NCBI GenBank assembly: GCA_019359395.1
Contig: JAHHHK010000008.1
Location: 186,001 to 250,000, forward strand
DNA from: Komarekiella atlantica HA4396-MV6
GTDB lineage: Bacteria > Cyanobacteriota > Cyanobacteriia > Cyanobacteriales > Nostocaceae
Direction: 5' to 3'
Length of the DNA stretch: 64,000 nt
Below the pieces are notes generated by a model. It was not told the origin of the DNA. It saw only the letters and a list, made by a program, of their open reading frames with translations, and made no database searches. Positions 45,830 to 55,022 of this stretch are shown in pieces. Both the position numbers and the translations under genes were made by a program. The number at the start of each line of letters is the position of its first letter. Position 1 is the first letter of the stretch.

Positions 45830-46933
45830 ATGGTAAATATGAATCAGCTTGCAAAATCTTCATCATTCGAGAACATTTCTAACTGTCAATGGAACAATCA
45901 TAGTAAATGGAAAAAGATTACTGCCACTGATGTTACCCAGGCAATAGGAAATGTACCGATTGTAAAACTTAGAAATATTTCTCCTGTATGTATTGTCTCA
46001 GAATGTTTCTTGAAGTTAGAGAGCTGCAATCCAGGAGGGTCTATTAAGGAGAAAAATGCAGTCTATCTCGTGACGCGTGCAGAGGAGGAAGGGCTTCTTA
46101 TACCTGGTGGTACGATTATCGAGTCAAGCTCAGGAAATTTCGGTGTTGGCCTGGCTATGGTAGGAGCAGTTCGAGGGTATCGGGTCATAATTGTTGTCGA
46201 TGCAAAAACTGCTCCACCTTTTAAACGAATGCTGAAAGCATACGGTGCTGAACTTGTGGATGTACCCCTACATGAGGCAGACGAATCAGGCTCTATGCAG
46301 AAGGCAAGAATGAAACGAGCGCGTGAGCTTGCCGCAACCATTCCTCATGCTTGGTATCCATGTCAGCACTTGAATCCTCTGAATGCTGAGGCACACTCAC
46401 ATTACACTGCGCGTGAGATTGAAGCTCACTTTTCCTCCAACCTTGATGCTGTAGTAGTCGGTGTTAGCACTGCGGGACAAATAATGGGAATTGCTCGTTA
46501 TCTTCGACCGCGATTTCCAGAAATACGTATTGTTGGCGTTGATGTTGAAGGTTCAGTCATTATGGGAACCCCAGCAAAACCATACAAGATGACGGGTGTT
46601 GGATTATCGTTCTTTCCACCTAATCTGGAGCTTTCGCTGCTTAATCGTGGTTACGTGGTGCCAGAGGCGATCGCTTACTCCGTGTGTCATGCACTCGCAC
46701 GTCGTGAGGGTTTGCTTCTGGGTGCTTCCACAGGGGCAATTGTGGCTGGTGGCTTACATCTGGCGCGCTCTCTTGGTGATGGTGCGCGAATTCTGATGAT
46801 CAATCCAGACGGAGGCGATCGCTATCTTGAAACAGTCTACGACTCCAATTGGCTTGACCATAATCGATTCACCCTCAAACAGGGAGAGCATCTTGATGAT
46901 GCGATCGCCTCATTGACTCCTCTGTATTTTTAG
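45830..46933 (+). CDS. PLP-dependent SbnA-like synthase (cysteine synthase family)
   Basis: 367 aa. The PLP lysine is K73 in NPGGSIKEKNA, the phosphate/substrate loop is SSSGNFGVGLAM, and VVGVSTAGQIMGIARYL and GGDRYLETVYDSNWL follow. The last motif and the GVG/GIG region resemble SbnA, which makes N-(2-amino-2-carboxyethyl)-L-glutamate from O-phosphoserine and glutamate for staphyloferrin B. No SbnB dehydrogenase follows; instead a MATE-like exporter overlaps the end of this gene. The product may therefore be a different, exported amino-acid conjugate. Inference beyond the family assignment. Confidence 0.7.
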   Translation: MVNMNQLAKSSSFENISNCQWNNHSKWKKITATDVTQAIGNVPIVKLRNISPVCIVSECFLKLESCNPGGSIKEKNAVYLVTRAEEEGLLIPGGTIIESSSGNFGVGLAMVGAVRGYRVIIVVDAKTAPPFKRMLKAYGAELVDVPLHEADESGSMQKARMKRARELAATIPHAWYPCQHLNPLNAEAHSHYTAREIEAHFSSNLDAVVVGVSTAGQIMGIARYLRPRFPEIRIVGVDVEGSVIMGTPAKPYKMTGVGLSFFPPNLELSLLNRGYVVPEAIAYSVCHALARREGLLLGASTGAIVAGGLHLARSLGDGARILMINPDGGDRYLETVYDSNWLDHNRFTLKQGEHLDDAIASLTPLYF

Positions 46934-46962
46934 TGACTCATTATATAGTGCTGAAAAATTTC

Positions 46963-48291
46963 ATGAACACCTCACCCCAGCAGGAACAGGAAGGTAATAA
47001 AATAGCTTCCCAGCGATCGCTATTGATGTTACTCGCTCAGTTCATACCTCTTTCCTTAACTGATGTGGCAATGACTCTCGGCGATCCACTTCAGACTGCT
47101 GCACTCAGTCGCCTGGCCTTTCCACAAGAGACATTAGCCGGAGTTGGGGTAGTCAAAGGGGTTGCCGTATTTCTAGAAAGCCCCATTATCATGATTCTTC
47201 ACGCCTCAACCGCTCTTGGAGGGCAAGTCAAATCTCGCCGCGCACTTTGGCAATTTACAGTAATTGCAGGACTTTCTCTCAGTGGCATTTTTCTTTTACT
47301 CACTTGGAAGCCTTTGTATAACTGGCTTCTTTTAGAGGTATTTGGCGTTAGCCCATTTATTGCAGCGCAAGGGAGAACTGCTTTTTTATTGATGTTCTTG
47401 TGGCCTTTCGTTATTGCTTGGCGACGATTCTTTCAGGGGTTGCTTATTCGCGCTCAAAAGAGCGTAGCTGTAGGATGGGCAGGTGTGGCGCGATTGACTT
47501 GGGTAATTGTGGCACTGGCAGTGGGGGTTAGTCTTAGAAGTGACGGGGCCTTTCTTGCAGGTATTACCATGATGGGAGCCATACTTATTGAAGCAGTATT
47601 GGTCACATGGTTTTGTTTGCGTCTTGGCATTATTTCTATTCTTAAAGAGGAAGTAGATTCTGAAACTAAGAAACTGCCTAAAACCTTTCGAGGAGTCACA
47701 TTTTACTATCTTCCTTTAGCCTCAACAATGCTTATTGTTTGGGGTGCAAGGGCAATACTCTTAAGTCTGATTGCTCGCTCATTCGATGGCAGCCTTGCAC
47801 TCGCTGTATGGCCCGCTGCTTGGGGATTACTTCTTTCGATCGCTAACGGTACACGCATGATTCAACAAGTGGTAATTTCTACTTATGAAGAAACTTCTAG
47901 GCGTACACTTGTTGCTTTTGTGGTTCTTGTGGGTTTAGGCTTTACTGTGATACCAATTTTTCTTGGGTTTACGGACAAAGGATTCTTATTACTTGGTCAG
48001 TTTTTGGGAAATAATACATCTCTTGTTGAAGCGGCTCGTCCAGTTGTACAAATACTGTCATTTTTCCCTCTGCTCTTAGCACTGCAAAATACGTTTCAAG
48101 GGCTGCTGATTCACCGCGCAAAGAACTGGTTCATCAATCTTGCAACATTAGTTGCCGCAGCTTTCACCCTGATAGTATGTGGAAGTCTGATCTTTACTAG
48201 ACATAATGGAGCGACTTCAGCAGCGTATGGAATGCTTGCGGGTACTATCAGTGAAATTATAGTGCTTTTTTTCGCACTGCAACGTAAATAA
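46963..48291 (+). CDS. MATE/MOP-like multidrug or metabolite exporter
   Basis: 442 aa from the ATG at 46963; a GTG at 46933 overlaps the stop of the previous gene. About 12 hydrophobic segments, starting LLMLLAQFIPLSLTDVAM. The segments APFVIAWRRFFQGLLIRAQ and PLLLALQNTFQGLLIHRAK occupy equivalent positions in the two halves, as in MATE transporters. Together with the SbnA-like gene it forms a two-gene unit that probably makes and exports a small molecule. Confidence 0.65.
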   Translation: MNTSPQQEQEGNKIASQRSLLMLLAQFIPLSLTDVAMTLGDPLQTAALSRLAFPQETLAGVGVVKGVAVFLESPIIMILHASTALGGQVKSRRALWQFTVIAGLSLSGIFLLLTWKPLYNWLLLEVFGVSPFIAAQGRTAFLLMFLWPFVIAWRRFFQGLLIRAQKSVAVGWAGVARLTWVIVALAVGVSLRSDGAFLAGITMMGAILIEAVLVTWFCLRLGIISILKEEVDSETKKLPKTFRGVTFYYLPLASTMLIVWGARAILLSLIARSFDGSLALAVWPAAWGLLLSIANGTRMIQQVVISTYEETSRRTLVAFVVLVGLGFTVIPIFLGFTDKGFLLLGQFLGNNTSLVEAARPVVQILSFFPLLLALQNTFQGLLIHRAKNWFINLATLVAAAFTLIVCGSLIFTRHNGATSAAYGMLAGTISEIIVLFFALQRK

Positions 48292-48921
48292 GAGGGTCAA
48301 AATACGGGCAGTACTTTTTCCTTGCAGAAGGATAGGAAATTGAAAAAATTCAAGTCTTCTGCATTTTTGATGAAAAGAGATATACTTTGCGATCGCACTA
48401 TATAAACTACTGCAACGTTGAATAATTTATAGAAGAAAAGGAGCGCTATAGCTTCTCTTCTCTACGAGAGGCTGCGCCAACAATACGCTACGCGAACGCT
48501 CGCCGCAGACATCACACTCCTTTTGTTACTTTGGTAATTTTAAGCAGTATTACGTATGGTAAATTTAATAAGATATACGCTACTACTATCAGCTAATTAA
48601 ATAGTCTTAGTGCCGTATAACTCCTAAAAATCCAATAATTATACTTAAAAGCATACAAGGTTCATTTTCAGTTAATTTATATAATCTTTTATTATTTATA
48701 ATAAAACTAAAGCAGTGAAATATTAATAGCTATAAAAAACTCAATAGACTCCATCGCCATAAATCATTATAAGTTGGTGTGAGTGAAAGTCAGTTAGATA
48801 AGTTACGGAAACTAACTAACTGCTAGCAAGAAATCTATTGAGTTACTTTCTATTGTGACAAATAAGTATGAAATTAAGATGAAATATCAAACTGTATGAG
48901 AAAATTTATAGTTACCTAAAT
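48292..48921. repeat. Intergenic region with GC-rich palindromic repeat and an RppA-type box
   Basis: Positions about 48444-48530 contain a GC-rich imperfect palindrome with AAAAGGAG/CTCCTTTT ends of the kind seen throughout cyanobacterial genomes. It may end the exporter transcript. A box ATGAAATTAAGATGAAAT lies at 48868-48885 without an obvious gene in its direction. Confidence 0.45.
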
Positions 48922-48958
48922 AATACAACACCCTAATTAAAGATTAAGGTGTTGTATT
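48922..48958 (-). terminator. Terminator of the porin gene
   Basis: AATACAACACC and GGTGTTGTATT form an 11-bp stem 93 bp past the porin stop. On the minus strand it is followed by AT-rich sequence. Confidence 0.6.
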
Positions 48959-49050
48959 CAACACATAATACTAGACAGAATTAAAACTCGAAAACAGTTC
49001 TAGGTGTACCAAGGACAATATTGTTGTTGAAATCATGATGATTAGCAGTT

Positions 49051-50685
49051 TTAGAAAGTGAAGGTGGTACGCAGTGTACCAACGTAAACGGTATCGTTTG
49101 TATCATTATGCTCAGGATTGAAGATGACCAATAAACCGGGGGTAACGGCAATATTGTCAGTGAGTTGCAGTTTGTACAGCCCCTCCAGGTGATAGGATGT
49201 GCCGTCATCTTCACGACGTACACCGTTTGCCTGGATAAAATCGTTGTCAGTCGCTTTAGGTGGTTGACCAAAAATAAAACCAAGCACGTTACCTTCTTTG
49301 CCAAAGTCTCTGAAAGCAAGGGTAGCCGCCCAATAGTTAAAGTCTGCTTCATCGCCCTGTTGAGCACCACTCTTAGCTTGTGCATCGCTGAGACCATACC
49401 AACCACCAATAGTAATATTAGGGCTTGGTTTGAAGCTAGCTTCTACACCGTAGTGGTTAGCAGTCAAAGCAGCACCTTGGAAGGGATTATTTGCATAGAC
49501 GCTGCCTGTGGAGCTAAATAAGTTAATTTGTCCTCCATTTTGGTAGGTGCGGGCGTAGGTTAAACCAATATTTAATGCCTGAGTGGGTTGGAAGGATATC
49601 TGACCGAAGGCTGCATAAGAACCATCGAAAAGACCGGAACCATTGCCAGGATCGTTAGCTCTGCCAGCTAAATAAGCTACAGATGCAGTGAAAGCTCCTT
49701 TGGGATTGAAGATTAGGGTTGCACCTGCACCGCCCTCTCCTTGACGATAAATAGGGCTGAACCGACCATAACGGGAAATAGAACCTTTACCACTGCTTTG
49801 AAGATCAGGGTTGAAGGTGTTGATGTTGTTTTCGTACAACAAACCACCAGCAGCATCAACCTGGACGCGCACTGCATCGCTCAGGTTAAAAGCGTAGTTA
49901 ACTTTATCGATCAAAGCATCGTTATTTTCATTCCCGTCAAACGCCAGACGGGTCATGTTTGTACCTGTTACACTCGTACCGTATGGGATAATGTTCCGGC
50001 TTTGGATACGAATTTCCAAATTGTCTTTTCCAGTGAAGCTAGAGTTGAATCTCAGACGAACCCGGTTAGCAAAAATAGTATTGGTGTCTAAGTCGGGAGC
50101 CGTAGCCTGATCAACACCAGAAGGAACCGCCCTCTGATCGCTGCCAAAAACATCAGAGATGTTAAAAATTGCTTCTCCAGTCAGCTTGGTAGTAGTGGAA
50201 AATTGATTAGCTTCTAGATCAGAAGTACGAGCTTCTAAGGAATCCACACGACCGCGCAGAGTTGCTAGTTCAGCGGAAAATTCTTCTTGTAAGCGTTGTA
50301 AGGTAGCTAAATCTTGCTTAGTTACCAAGTCAGCTGTAGCAGTGGCAATCAATTCGTTAACTCGGTCTAAACAGGCATTCAAACCTGCGGCAAATTCGTA
50401 ACGGGTCAAAGCGCGATTACCACGATAAGTGCCATTCGGATAACCTGCAATACAACCGTAGCGTTCAACTAAAGACTGCAAAGCTTGGAATGCCCAGTCT
50501 GTGGGTTGCACGTCAGAAAACTGAGAAACTGATGTGACTTGACCGAAGTTGTTTGATTGGGCAGTCAACTGGTCTACAGTTATTACCTGTTCATTAGCTT
50601 CAACTGCTAAGGCACTGTTAGCAGCAAAAAATGTAGCGGCAACAACTGGACTGAGCCTTAGAACATTCCAGAATGGCTTGGTCAT
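49051..50685 (-). CDS. SLH-domain outer-membrane porin (OprB-like, iron-uptake porin type)
   Basis: 544 aa from the ATG at 50685; the frame is open to GTG 50769 and ATG 50724. The signal peptide is MTKPFWNVLRLSPVVAAT with cleavage likely after SALA. An SLH domain follows (VQPTDWAFQALQSLVERYGCIAGYPNGTYRGNRALTRYEFAAGLNAC), then a coiled coil (LQRLQEEFSAELATLRGR) and a beta-barrel of about 370 residues ending in FTF. Such porins anchor to peptidoglycan polymers and pass solutes or metals. An RppA-type box at 50796-50813 sits just upstream. Confidence 0.82.
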   Translation of the reverse strand: MTKPFWNVLRLSPVVAATFFAANSALAVEANEQVITVDQLTAQSNNFGQVTSVSQFSDVQPTDWAFQALQSLVERYGCIAGYPNGTYRGNRALTRYEFAAGLNACLDRVNELIATATADLVTKQDLATLQRLQEEFSAELATLRGRVDSLEARTSDLEANQFSTTTKLTGEAIFNISDVFGSDQRAVPSGVDQATAPDLDTNTIFANRVRLRFNSSFTGKDNLEIRIQSRNIIPYGTSVTGTNMTRLAFDGNENNDALIDKVNYAFNLSDAVRVQVDAAGGLLYENNINTFNPDLQSSGKGSISRYGRFSPIYRQGEGGAGATLIFNPKGAFTASVAYLAGRANDPGNGSGLFDGSYAAFGQISFQPTQALNIGLTYARTYQNGGQINLFSSTGSVYANNPFQGAALTANHYGVEASFKPSPNITIGGWYGLSDAQAKSGAQQGDEADFNYWAATLAFRDFGKEGNVLGFIFGQPPKATDNDFIQANGVRREDDGTSYHLEGLYKLQLTDNIAVTPGLLVIFNPEHNDTNDTVYVGTLRTTFTF

Positions 50686-50795
50686 GATTCTTTTTTCACT
50701 CACACCTAAATTTGATTCCGACATGATTTCTTGTCTCTTCAAACCTGAAAATCTATTTACAGGATTCACCCCTATAACTAGATTCTCAGAGCATG

Positions 50796-50813
50796 ATGAA
50801 ATTAGGATGAAAT
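50796..50813 (-). promoter_or_regulatory. RppA-type box of the porin gene
   Basis: ATGAAATTAGGATGAAAT on the plus strand. In gene direction TTATAGGG lies about 20 bp downstream as a -10. Confidence 0.65.
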
Positions 50814-50940
50814 CACAGGTTAATGATAGGTTAATGAATCAAAAAACCACCAAACGCGCATCTATCACAATTTACATCCCTACTTCTGTCAACATGACAT
50901 CCCTAGACATCAGCTCCTTACACTCTAAGAATTGCTCTGC

Positions 50941-51426
50941 CTAGGGGTAAGTCTGAATCAGAGCTAGACCAAGTGGGATTTCTTGCGTGAATCCAACTTG
51001 ATTGGCATAGACTTGGTACTGCCAAGTTGCACCATAGCCTGGTTCATAGGTTTGAGTATTGACTCCTCTCATTAAAATTGAGAGCTTTGTCTCAGGGTCT
51101 ATTGGTTGTGAAAAAGCTACAGTAGCTTTTTGTCCATTCATAGAAACTGTCGTGGGAATTTTTTGCCCTGATTGATTTTTTACCTCAATTCCTCTATCAA
51201 TTTTCACTCCTTCAGGCAAATTAATTGTAAGTCTTGCTAGAGGTTTCCCTTGTACATGGACTTCAAATTTATGAGTAGCATCTGTGGCATAAGTAGTATT
51301 AGGAGTAGCAGCACTTTTCATTAAATGGGAAGCGCTAAAATCACCTGGTTTACCGCTAGCAAAAACAGCATCAACTGAAGATGTGAATGCTACTGTGAAT
51401 GCAACAGCATAAATCAAACTTTTCAT
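50941..51426 (-). CDS. DUF2808 secreted protein, copy 1
   Basis: 161 aa with a signal peptide (MKSLIYAVAFTVAFTSSVDAVFA). The rest is beta-rich and matches DUF2808: HKFEVHVQGKPLARLTINLPEGVKI, then GQKIPTTVSMNGQKATVAFSQPI and a Tyr/Val-rich end. Two more copies follow in tandem, each with its own box, so the family has expanded locally. Role unknown, probably periplasmic. Confidence 0.75.
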   Translation of the reverse strand: MKSLIYAVAFTVAFTSSVDAVFASGKPGDFSASHLMKSAATPNTTYATDATHKFEVHVQGKPLARLTINLPEGVKIDRGIEVKNQSGQKIPTTVSMNGQKATVAFSQPIDPETKLSILMRGVNTQTYEPGYGATWQYQVYANQVGFTQEIPLGLALIQTYP

Positions 51427-51485
51427 TTTGATTCTCCTTAAAAGTTAGTTCAATTTACTTTCTATTATCAGTTTGACATTCACAA

Positions 51486-51503
51486 ATGAAATTTCAATGA
51501 AAT
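51486..51503 (-). promoter_or_regulatory. RppA-type box of DUF2808 copy 1
   Basis: ATGAAATTTCAATGAAAT, 60 bp upstream of the start. GATAATAG about 20 bp further toward the gene is a likely -10. Confidence 0.6.
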
Positions 51504-51533
51504 CCCATAGTTTTTCAGTAAAAAAAGGTTGCA

Positions 51534-52019
51534 TTAGTAAGTACGAAACCAAGCAACACCTATGGGAATTTCTGCATCAATGCCAACCTCTCTAGCTGAG
51601 AATCTGTAGACAGAACCATTACCAAGATTTCGTCTTTTTATTTTGTTAAGGTCAACATCAAACTTAGTGTTAGGAGCAACTGGTTCGGCGAAAGCTAGTA
51701 GTATTGTTTTATCGTTGACAGATACATTAGTGTTAATTTTCTGCCCCTTTTTATCCACGACATCGATGTCCTGAATGTTATTACTTATAGTTATATTATC
51801 TGGAACCTTGATAAGTAGTTGGGTAACAGCTTTGCTATTTTGGGGAACGTGTAAACGGAAAGTATGTCTAAAAATTCCCCAGCGTGTGGGAGGGAATTGT
51901 GAATTTCCATCAATATGGGGAACCCTACCATCATCTGTTCCAGCACTTGCATAGCTAGGAGCAATAATAGCTGTGCTACTCAGAGTCAACACAATGGTGT
52001 AAATCAATGACCTCTTCAT
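51534..52019 (-). CDS. DUF2808 secreted protein, copy 2
   Basis: 161 aa from the ATG at 52019 (MKRSLIYTIVLTLSSTAIIAPSYASA signal peptide). The core reads FRLHVPQNSKAVTQLLIKVPDNITISN and GQKINTNVSVNDKTILLAFAEPV, aligned with copies 1 and 3. Ends with GVAWFRTY, as copy 3 ends with GVAQFPTF. It lies 107 bp upstream of copy 1. Confidence 0.75.
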   Translation of the reverse strand: MKRSLIYTIVLTLSSTAIIAPSYASAGTDDGRVPHIDGNSQFPPTRWGIFRHTFRLHVPQNSKAVTQLLIKVPDNITISNNIQDIDVVDKKGQKINTNVSVNDKTILLAFAEPVAPNTKFDVDLNKIKRRNLGNGSVYRFSAREVGIDAEIPIGVAWFRTY

Positions 52020-52257
52020 ATTTATCTCCAAAATAATTAAACACGTTAGTTAAAGTGCAGGTTCATGCATTGTCAGTGAATCTGCTCTTAATAGATAGAT
52101 CAAAATTTGGCAAAGCCACATTCAACTTGCCCTTTTATAAGGCAAAGCCGTTGCTCAGAGAAGTAGGTAGTTAGCTTGCCCTTCTGAGGTTCAAATTGTC
52201 GGTGATGTTTTTACTAAAGAGGTATGCTACCTCTATCTACTAGCATGACAAGTCAGA

Positions 52258-52275
52258 ATGAAATCAAGATGAAAT
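52258..52275 (-). promoter_or_regulatory. RppA-type box of DUF2808 copy 2
   Basis: ATGAAATCAAGATGAAAT, in the 284-bp gap between copies 2 and 3, implying a 5' leader of about 200 nt. Confidence 0.55.
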
Positions 52276-52303
52276 TTAAGCAATTATCGTTAGAATATAT
52301 AAA

Positions 52304-52783
52304 TTAAAATGTGGGAAATTGAGCTACACCTACAGGAATTTCTGTATCACTACCAACGACTTTGACGGAAAGATGGAAAATAGAAGTAGAATCAAGAGTT
52401 GATTGGTATATTTTGTTAAGATTTATTAGTAACTTGGTAGTGCTAGAAGTAACTGGTTCAGGAAAATCTATAATAATTTTTCTACTATTTAAAGAAACAT
52501 TAATTTTGATTTTTTGACCTTTATCATCCAAGACATCAATATCATTACTTATAGCTACTGTGGATGGAGAATTAATAATTAGCTGGGAAAGAGCCTTACC
52601 TTTTTTAGGAACGTGTAACTGGAAGGCCAATTTAACTAGTTGCCAACCAGCAGGAGTAGATTGCATATTATTTTCAATACTAGCAACCTTATTATTAGTT
52701 ATTTTCGCATTTGCATAGCCAGTATACATCAGAGCTGCGGTAGCTACACTACATATAGCAACATAAACCAGTGTTCTCTTCAT
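52304..52783 (-). CDS. DUF2808 secreted protein, copy 3
   Basis: 159 aa with a signal peptide (MKRTLVYVAICSVATAALM). The core FQLHVPKKGKALSQLIINSPSTVAISN and GQKIKINVSLNSRKIIIDFPEPV aligns well with copy 2, so duplication is recent enough to see by eye. Probably periplasmic. Function unknown. Confidence 0.72.
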   Translation of the reverse strand: MKRTLVYVAICSVATAALMYTGYANAKITNNKVASIENNMQSTPAGWQLVKLAFQLHVPKKGKALSQLIINSPSTVAISNDIDVLDDKGQKIKINVSLNSRKIIIDFPEPVTSSTTKLLINLNKIYQSTLDSTSIFHLSVKVVGSDTEIPVGVAQFPTF

Positions 52784-52872
52784 CTCGACTGTTAAATAAA
52801 TAAACTATGTCAACTAGATTGAAGATTTATTCGCTAAAAATAATCTTTACAAAACCAGCATGACAGATCACT

Positions 52873-52890
52873 ATGAAATTAAGATGAAAT
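52873..52890 (-). promoter_or_regulatory. RppA-type box of DUF2808 copy 3
   Basis: ATGAAATTAAGATGAAAT, 90 bp upstream of the start. Confidence 0.6.
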
Positions 52891-52910
52891 AACTAACTTG
52901 CAAAAAAAAT

Positions 52911-53131
52911 TTAAGATTGCAAAGCATAAAGTCTAAAAAATCCCACTTTCATTAAGAAAACGGGGTTGGACTTTTGCAAGGAAGTTATTTCTAGATTGAG
53001 AACTACGATTAGAACAGGTATAACGGCAATGTTGTCGGTAAATTGATAGCGATATAAAGCCTCTAAGTGTAAATAAATATCCGGTTCTGCACCACCACCT
53101 TTTGCTTCATTATGGAAGATAAACCGATAAA
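52911..53131 (-). pseudogene. C-terminal remnant of a second porin
   Basis: The minus frame reads EAKGGGAEPDIYLHLEALYRY and QFTDNIAVIPVLIVVLNL, matching HLEGLYKLQLTDNIAVTPGLLVIFN of the intact porin. The 5' part is missing, although an RppA-type box (53217-53234) is still present upstream. A perfect hairpin GGCTTATAGT/ACTATAAGCC lies at 53136-53158. Confidence 0.6.
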
Positions 53132-53216
53132 AAATAGGCTTATAGTAAAACTATAAGCCCATCAAAGTTATGAAACATAAGGAGCATGTTCTTAATATTT
53201 ATTATAAATAATTAAA

Positions 53217-53234
53217 ATGAAATTAAAATGAAAT
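53217..53234 (-). promoter_or_regulatory. RppA-type box near the porin remnant
   Basis: ATGAAATTAAAATGAAAT. Orphan, since its gene is decayed. Confidence 0.5.
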
Positions 53235-53280
53235 TTTCCAGTTTATTTACTCATTAAATTAGATTAATCCTAAAAATAGC

Positions 53281-53408
53281 CAGGGCGAACGCACGGTATT
53301 TCTGAAAGCCTTGCTAGATAAAGATCTTGACGAAAAAATAGGCTAAATTTAAAAACGCTGAAACCATTGCTATTAAAAGATTCTTATACTTTAGATGCGT
53401 TTGCCCTG
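53281..53408. mobile_element. 128-bp MITE with 10-bp target duplication
   Basis: Ends are CAGGGCGAACGCA and TGCGTTTGCCCTG, inverted with one mismatch in 13. TAAAAATAGC flanks both sides (53271-53280 and 53409-53418), a perfect 10-bp duplication. It has no coding capacity and must be moved by a transposase in trans, not obviously the IS4 element in this window, whose ends differ. Confidence 0.75.
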
Positions 53409-53560
53409 TAAAAATAGCTAGTTTCTTTGACTGATTAATAATATAAATTAAGGCTTTCAGCCATACCATAGTGGCACAACTAAAAAGCCTAAAATGACTA
53501 TCAAAGCATAAGTTTATATGACATATTAGTATATAAGCATCAAGATTAAATTTGAGATAA

Positions 53561-54499
53561 CTATTGTACTTCTACCCAAAAATCAGCCGTGATAATTTTA
53601 CTGTTTCGGTTAAATTGTCCCCACATTTTATATTTTCCTGCTTTTGGGAAACTAGTTATAAAATGAACCTCAGCAGTTGGAGTATTTTTCATCGCATGAG
53701 CATGAATATAGTCTGCTTGTGTTAACGACGATGACTGCTTGAGGATGACTAAATGTCCTCTTTCTCCTAAATAAGGTTTCAAATCTTTCAGCGGTTGATT
53801 GCTAGCAGCATCTTGTAAGTTAAAAATTAAGTGAACTTCTTGTCCAATTTTGATTGTGGATTGAGATAACTTGAGATTAGCTTTAGTATTGCCAAAAGTC
53901 TTTGTAGTAGCTAAATCAATCTTGGGTGTAGCTGGACTGGTACCTGGAACTTCTGCTTTTAACACCGAAACTTGTTCTGCTTTTCCTGCTACTTTGTAAT
54001 CGCTAAAAAGGGTATAATTGCCTGGATGGGGAAAATTTGCTTGGACTTCAAAGCGTCCATTTCCTTTATATGTGGGATGAATATGATTGAAAGATTGGAA
54101 GTCATTACTAACGACAATTAAGTGCATTATTTTTTCTTGAAATTGGTCAAAACGAGCAATTATTTTACCTTCTTTGTCTGTTACATTAATCGCTAAAGAT
54201 ACAGGTGTTTTAGGAGTAATTTTAGCGGGGAGGGTTATCTTTGCAATTGCGTTAGCTGGTTCTAACTTAGAATGACCAGAATGCTCATCCTGAGAGTTCT
54301 CAATATTGTGACCGCCATGAGAGTTTTTCTCAGCTTTTGGTGTTTGAGAATCACTCATATTATGACCCGCACGGGAATTCGCACCACTCACGGTGGTAGC
54401 ATTAGAGTCTGGCATTTCACCAGATTTAACTTGTGAGGCGCAAGCTTGAGTAATAACAAAAGTTGAAGTGATGGCAAGTGCAGTAAAACAATTCTTCAT
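53561..54499 (-). CDS. His-rich secreted metal-related protein
   Basis: 312 aa. The N-terminus MKNCFTALAITSTFVITQACAS is a signal sequence, perhaps of lipoprotein type (Cys 20). A His/Gly/Ser-rich region follows (RAGHNMSDSQ, SHGGHNIENSQDEHSGHSK), consistent with metal binding. Two beta-sandwich-like parts follow (AKITPKTPVSLAINVTD and LSQSTIKIGQEVHLIFNLQD), each with a late His-Pro or His-x-His (FNHIHPTY, YIHAHAMK). Probably a periplasmic metal carrier. The gene is near copper-handling genes; no family name is certain. Confidence 0.6.
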   Translation of the reverse strand: MKNCFTALAITSTFVITQACASQVKSGEMPDSNATTVSGANSRAGHNMSDSQTPKAEKNSHGGHNIENSQDEHSGHSKLEPANAIAKITLPAKITPKTPVSLAINVTDKEGKIIARFDQFQEKIMHLIVVSNDFQSFNHIHPTYKGNGRFEVQANFPHPGNYTLFSDYKVAGKAEQVSVLKAEVPGTSPATPKIDLATTKTFGNTKANLKLSQSTIKIGQEVHLIFNLQDAASNQPLKDLKPYLGERGHLVILKQSSSLTQADYIHAHAMKNTPTAEVHFITSFPKAGKYKMWGQFNRNSKIITADFWVEVQ

Positions 54500-54559
54500 T
54501 TTTTTCTTTAATTAGTAACTGTAAGTTGGAAAAACCCAGAACCAAAATATTTTATAGCT

Positions 54560-54874
54560 TCTGTGCAAATCTTAGCAATAAAAACCTTTTCAGCAGAACG
54601 TCCTACAAGCAGCGTGGCAATTCCAGCGCAAACTTCATCTTCTGCTATCAAAAAGCAGTTTTTTTCTGATGTTGCAAGTGTAACCCAAAGCTCTTACGCC
54701 ACAGGGAACAGTAGAAATTTTCTCCACTTTGCCAGCCCCAGGCATTAAGGCTCCCACAATAGCATAACTTCCTTCATAGTGAACAACGGTTCTTTTTTCT
54801 ATCTCGTTGAGAACGTAGGACTTTTACTGCAAACTCGCACTCATTCGTTCAATCGCTTCATTAAAATTAGCCAT
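54560..54874 (-). pseudogene. FtsH-type M41 peptidase remnant
   Basis: From the ATG at 54874 the frame reads MANFNEAIERMSASLQ and stops. In another frame EIEKRTVVHYEGSYAIVGALMPG and GKVEKISTVPCGVRALGYTC matches the FtsH peptidase domain, where HEAGH is replaced by HYEGS. The zinc site is lost and no ATPase domain is present. An RppA-type box (54950-54967) still lies upstream. Confidence 0.65.
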
Positions 54875-54949
54875 CCTTACTGTATATATATGTTGTGTTT
54901 GTCGTCCACAGCTAAAGAGAGAACTCTATAACCAAGTTCTCATAAGAAA

Positions 54950-54967
54950 ATGAAATTAAGATGAAAT
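54950..54967 (-). promoter_or_regulatory. RppA-type box upstream of the ftsH remnant
   Basis: ATGAAATTAAGATGAAAT. The gene it served is now a pseudogene. Confidence 0.55.
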
Positions 54968-55022
54968 ACTTTGCCAACTTTCACTTGAAAGATAGCAGAC
55001 AAGACTGCAATATCATATCAAG

